46,497 bases of DNA from DATEEW01 sp035273665 (GTDB lineage: Bacteria; Pseudomonadota; Gammaproteobacteria; Burkholderiales; SG8-39), in contig DATEOW010000142.1 of assembly GCA_035273665.1 (NCBI GenBank), positions 1 through 46,497 of the forward strand. Reading direction: 5' to 3'. Below are positions 43,746 to 46,497 of this stretch, piece after piece (positions within the stretch are counted from its first letter, which is position 1; every line of letters begins with the position of its first letter). A program made the position numbers and the translations under genes. The notes beneath the pieces were generated by a model. It ran no database searches. It saw nothing but the letters and a program-made list of their open reading frames with translations, and was not told where the DNA came from.

Positions 43746-44102
43746 TTAGTTCATTACTTCAAAAAAATAGACGTAACCGTCCTCTTCCGACAAAGCCAGG
43801 GGCGTCAGCGATTCCCCTCGGCAAGGCCCTTCGATGCACTTGCCGCTGTCGGGGCGGTATAGCGCCCCGTGTGTTGAGCAGACAATCAGCTGTCGATCCG
43901 CATCAAAGAATCTTCCCGGCTGCCAATCGAGTTCGACGCCGATATGCGCACACCGGTTCAGGTACGCATACACCCTGCCTTCATGCCGAATCGCGAAAGC
44001 CGCGCAAGCTTGTCCACCCCGCTTTACCTCAAAACGAAGGCCTTCTCCGCCGTCGCGCAGGGAGTCGCTGTCGCAAAGCTTTACGCGTTGTCCAGCAGCC
44101 AC
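43746..44102 (-). CDS. Rieske [2Fe-2S] ferredoxin-like protein
   Basis: A 118-residue soluble protein starting at GTG 44102, inside the end of the HAD gene. The cluster ligands are C51 and H53 (NRCAHIG) and C75 and H78 (VCSTHGALY). No membrane anchor, so it is a cytoplasmic Rieske protein rather than a bc1 subunit. A likely electron carrier with unknown partner; this gene regularly occurs between the HAD gene and sppA in betaproteobacteria. Confidence 0.9.
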   Translation of the reverse strand: MAAGQRVKLCDSDSLRDGGEGLRFEVKRGGQACAAFAIRHEGRVYAYLNRCAHIGVELDWQPGRFFDADRQLIVCSTHGALYRPDSGKCIEGPCRGESLTPLALSEEDGYVYFFEVMN

Positions 44103-44737
44103 TGATGCAACTCAAAGGTCGAATGAAGCAGCGCGATCGGTTCCATGCCGCGTAGTTGTTCCAATGGATGTGCCCCGTGACTGATTCCTACCGCGGCCAC
44201 GCCAGCGTTTTTCGCCATGCCCAGGTCGTGCGTGGTATCGCCGATCATTAAAGTGCGATCTTTGGATACGTTGAACTCATCCATCAATTCCAGAAGCATA
44301 TCCGGCGCCGGCTTGGGCGTGCATTGATCTGCGCATCTGGTCGCGCGGAAGCGGCCGTCGAGCCCCGTATTTTGGAGCGCCCGCCGAAGCCCTGCCGTGC
44401 TCTTGCCCGTAGCGATGGCCAGGGTATGCCCTCGCGCCTCCAACGCCTCGAGCATGGGAACCGTCCCCTCGAATAGGGGCAAATGGGCGTCCCGCGTAAT
44501 GTAGTGACGACCGTAATGGTCGATGACGCACCGGTATTCCTCGGGACTCAGGCCCGGGGTTGCGTACTCGAGCGCTGCGTATAGACCCATGCCGATCACA
44601 TGGCGAGCTCGTGCGGTTTCGGGCACCGGGACCCCGGCATCCCGGCAGGCTTCCTGGATGCACTCCGCGATAGCCGAGGCCGAGTTAATGAGTGTTCCGT
44701 CCCAATCAAAAACAATAAGATCATAATGTTGAGTCAT
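44081..44737 (-). CDS. HAD-family hydrolase (phosphoglycolate phosphatase-like)
   Basis: A 218-residue phosphatase from ATG 44737. Motif I is VFDWDGTLINS with nucleophile D11 and acid D13; IATGKS, KPAPDMLLE and IGDTTHDLGMAKNAG supply motifs II to IV. The cap domain is helical as in Gph. The substrate is not evident. It overlaps both neighbours (17 bases with rluC, 22 with the Rieske gene). GTG 44746 is an alternative start. Confidence 0.9.
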   Translation of the reverse strand: MTQHYDLIVFDWDGTLINSASAIAECIQEACRDAGVPVPETARARHVIGMGLYAALEYATPGLSPEEYRCVIDHYGRHYITRDAHLPLFEGTVPMLEALEARGHTLAIATGKSTAGLRRALQNTGLDGRFRATRCADQCTPKPAPDMLLELMDEFNVSKDRTLMIGDTTHDLGMAKNAGVAAVGISHGAHPLEQLRGMEPIALLHSTFELHQWLLDNA

Positions 44738-45758
44738 TAACTTCACTGCTTACTTTAGATAAAAAAGCCGCTAAATCCGGGGGTAAAGGCGCGTGGAGCG
44801 CCAAACGCTCGCCTGTCAACGGGTGGGTCAGTTCCAATTCGGCCGCATGGAGAAACATTCGTTTCAGGTCGGTCTTGGCCAAGCGTCGATTCAAGTCGAA
44901 ATCACCGTACTTGTCGTCGCCGACGATCGGAAAACCGAGGTGGGAAAGGTGGACGCGAATCTGGTGGGTGCGGCCTGTGTCGAGCGTGGCTTTGAGCAGA
45001 GTGTAAGCGCCGTGGTTTTCCGCCAGTTCCACAATGGTGCGGGCCCCGATGCCGTCCTTCATATCCACACTTACCCGACGCTCGCCCTCGGCCGTCAGGT
45101 ATTTCCGCAAGGAAGCGCGGATCTCTCTACGTGCCTCCCGCCATGTGCCTTTCACCAACGCAAGATAGGATTTGTGAATCTCCCCGGCGCGCATGCTTGC
45201 GTGAATACGCGTGAGGGCGGAGCGTTTTTTCGCAACCATCAAGAGGCCCGAGGTTTCGCGATCGAGCCGATGTACCAATTCCAGGTACCGCGCCTCCGGC
45301 CGACTGTTCCGTAGTTGTTCGATGACGCCGAAGCTCACGCCGCTGCCCCCGTGCACAGCGGTTCCTGAGGGTTTGTCGATCACTAACAGGGCGTCGTCTT
45401 CGAAGACGATCTTGAAATTGGGCGATGGATGGGCCGTTGAGCGGACCGGGCTCTTGGCCGCGGTTCTTACCGGCGGGATGCGGACAATGTCGCCTTCCCG
45501 CAAACGGTAAGTCGGGTCGACCCGACCACTGTTCACCCGCACTTCCCCGCCTCGCAGCAAGCGATAGACATGGCTGCGGGGCACGCCTTTAAGATGCCGC
45601 ATCAAGAAGTTATCGATGCGCTGCTCGGCGTGGGAGTCGTCGATGCTAAGCGTTTCGACACGCAGGGGCTTTGAGGCCTGAGGCGTTGTCCGCGCGTCGG
45701 CGCGCGAGTGCGGGACTTGCTTCGCGCCGCGGCTTTTTCTTTCCCCTAAATCCTTCAT
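44721..45758 (-). CDS. rluC: 23S rRNA pseudouridine synthase RluC
   Basis: Makes pseudouridine in 23S rRNA (in E. coli at 955, 2504 and 2580). The 345 residues have an S4 RNA-binding domain (about 45-95, RSHVYRLLRGGEVRVN) and the catalytic D166 in LVHRLDRETSGLL, with GRTHQIRVHLSHLGFPI. The 32-residue basic N-terminal extension is not conserved, so the true start may be slightly downstream. Divergent from rne, the typical arrangement. Confidence 0.94.
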   Translation of the reverse strand: MKDLGERKSRGAKQVPHSRADARTTPQASKPLRVETLSIDDSHAEQRIDNFLMRHLKGVPRSHVYRLLRGGEVRVNSGRVDPTYRLREGDIVRIPPVRTAAKSPVRSTAHPSPNFKIVFEDDALLVIDKPSGTAVHGGSGVSFGVIEQLRNSRPEARYLELVHRLDRETSGLLMVAKKRSALTRIHASMRAGEIHKSYLALVKGTWREARREIRASLRKYLTAEGERRVSVDMKDGIGARTIVELAENHGAYTLLKATLDTGRTHQIRVHLSHLGFPIVGDDKYGDFDLNRRLAKTDLKRMFLHAAELELTHPLTGERLALHAPLPPDLAAFLSKVSSEVNDSTL

Positions 45759-45766
45759 TCTCTGCT

Positions 45767-46270
45767 TATAATTGCCGCGCTGCCTTCGGTTTGCGGGACA
45801 GCGGCGCTGCTTAGGAATTTGAGTTCGCTTTCGAATTCAAACCGAAACCCCGCCGTTACCACGTCCCCGGTATTTTCGAAGCTCCGTGAGAAATGCGATT
45901 CGCGTCGCGCGTCAGCCTAGCTGACGCGTAAAGCCAGTGCCCTGAGATTCAGCGGCCATGTGCATCTCCGACGACGAACCATGTTCCGCGGGACCTTCGC
46001 GATCCACGAAGCGGGCCGCCGATGCGGCCGCAGCTGGTTAAATTGCTCACCAAAAGTAGCGATGGTACTCAATTTGCGCGACGGAATCGCATTTCGGAAT
46101 TCCCGGCGTCCGCTACCTTGATCTTTAAGCGGCGAGACGCGACCTCCGAGCACTGACAAACCCGACCGATGATTTCGCAATCACTCAACCATGTAGATAA
46201 GAAGATGTGTTGATTTAAGCCCTATCAGTCGGCGGCGTTTCGTCCTGCCCGCGCGCAGGAGAAGAACTAA
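45767..46270 (+). promoter_or_regulatory. Promoter -10 and long leader of rne
   Basis: TATAAT (45767-45772) is a perfect -10 on the plus strand without a clear -35. A start near 45779 would give an untranslated leader of about 490 nt. It holds no gene I can support, but does contain the hairpin at 45908-45928. AGGAG before ATG 46271 is a good ribosome site. In enterobacteria the rne leader mediates feedback control by RNase E; a similar role is inferred here. Confidence 0.5.
45908..45928 (+). other. Perfect hairpin in the rne leader
   Basis: CGCGTCAGC, loop CTA, GCTGACGCG: nine paired bases without mismatch. No T tract follows, so it is a leader structure rather than a terminator. Confidence 0.65.
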
Positions 46271-46497
46271 ATGAAGCGCATGCTGTTTAATGCGACACAA
46301 GCCGAGGAGCTCCGTGTCGCGATCGTCGATGGTCAAAAGTTAATTGATCTCGACATCGAATCGGCCAGTAAAGAACAACGTAAGAGCAACATTTATAAAG
46401 GCGTCATTACCCGAGTAGAACCAAGTTTAGAAGCGGCGTTCATCGATTACGGTACCGAACGCCACGGCTTCCTGCCCTTCAAGGAAATCGCCCGCGC
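46271..46497 (+). CDS. rne: Ribonuclease E, N-terminal part (runs off the window)
   Basis: Only the first 75 codons are present. They open MKRMLFNATQAEELRVAIVD and continue with IYKGVITRVEPSLEAAFIDY and RHGFLPFKEI, the start of the S1 domain of the RNase E/G family. The sequence and the location next to rluC favour RNase E over RNase G. This essential endonuclease organises the RNA degradosome. Confidence 0.93.
   Translation, partial: MKRMLFNATQAEELRVAIVDGQKLIDLDIESASKEQRKSNIYKGVITRVEPSLEAAFIDYGTERHGFLPFKEIAR

Noticed and set aside
1..46497. Prophage, insertion sequence, toxin-antitoxin or defence island
   Set aside because: No transposase, integrase, inverted-repeat ends, toxin pair or known defence domain was found; nearly all genes are conserved housekeeping or respiratory genes.

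Overview
The window is about 46.5 kb of dense bacterial chromosome, almost entirely housekeeping and respiratory genes. Gene content and order point to a betaproteobacterium. The signs are a DUF1178 protein, the order rnc-era-recO-pdxJ-acpS-nagZ, the block maf / RsmI-like methyltransferase / sppA / Rieske protein / HAD phosphatase / rluC next to a divergent rne, and a complete ccoNOQP-GH-SI set with an FNR-type regulator. A Nitrosomonadales-like, microaerophilic organism is a reasonable guess, but the sequence alone does not settle the family. No phage, insertion sequence, CRISPR array or defence island was seen.

Left edge (1-5,640): a decayed CoA-binding-domain gene (150-482) runs into a P2-type cation ATPase, which converges on a phosphoketolase gene. 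Respiratory region (5,690-17,010): reading leftward from the ccoN promoter are ccoN-O-Q-P-G-H and a small membrane protein. Next come fnr on the plus strand and then hemN with a TauE/SafE-like membrane gene on the minus strand. To the right of ccoN are a 34-codon remnant of ompW and then ccoS and ccoI. Three FNR boxes sit at the promoters expected for such a regulon: hemN/fnr (7888-7901), ccoN (14099-14112) and ccoI/PhyH oxygenase (16997-17010). CcoI appears to start at a CTG codon.

Accessory stretch (17,018-19,911): three 12-bp tandem repeats, a PhyH-family 2-oxoglutarate oxygenase, a small basic protein of unknown function, a divergent orphan receiver/HPt pair and a DUF1178 protein.

From about 41,394 down to 19,934 nearly everything is on the minus strand. 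In transcription order it reads yceD-rpmF-plsX-fabH-fabD-fabG-acpP-fabF-ygfX (fatty acid synthesis), rpoE-rseA-rseB-mucD (envelope stress, closed by a clear intrinsic terminator), lepA-lepB-DUF4845-rnc-era-recO-pdxJ-acpS-nagZ-udg-uvrC-pgsA, then tRNA-Gly, tRNA-Cys and tRNA-Leu. The pgsA-Gly-Cys-Leu order is the one known from E. coli, but here an intrinsic-terminator-like hairpin separates the Gly and Cys genes.

Right edge (41,510-46,497): maf and an RsmI-like methyltransferase converge on the rluC-HAD-Rieske-sppA unit. The long leader (about 490 nt) and first 75 codons of rne close the window.

No wholly new multi-gene system could be demonstrated. The most interesting items are the FNR-centred architecture with its ompW relic, the apparent CTG start of ccoI, the uncharacterised oxygenase sharing the ccoI FNR site, and the CoA-binding pseudogene.
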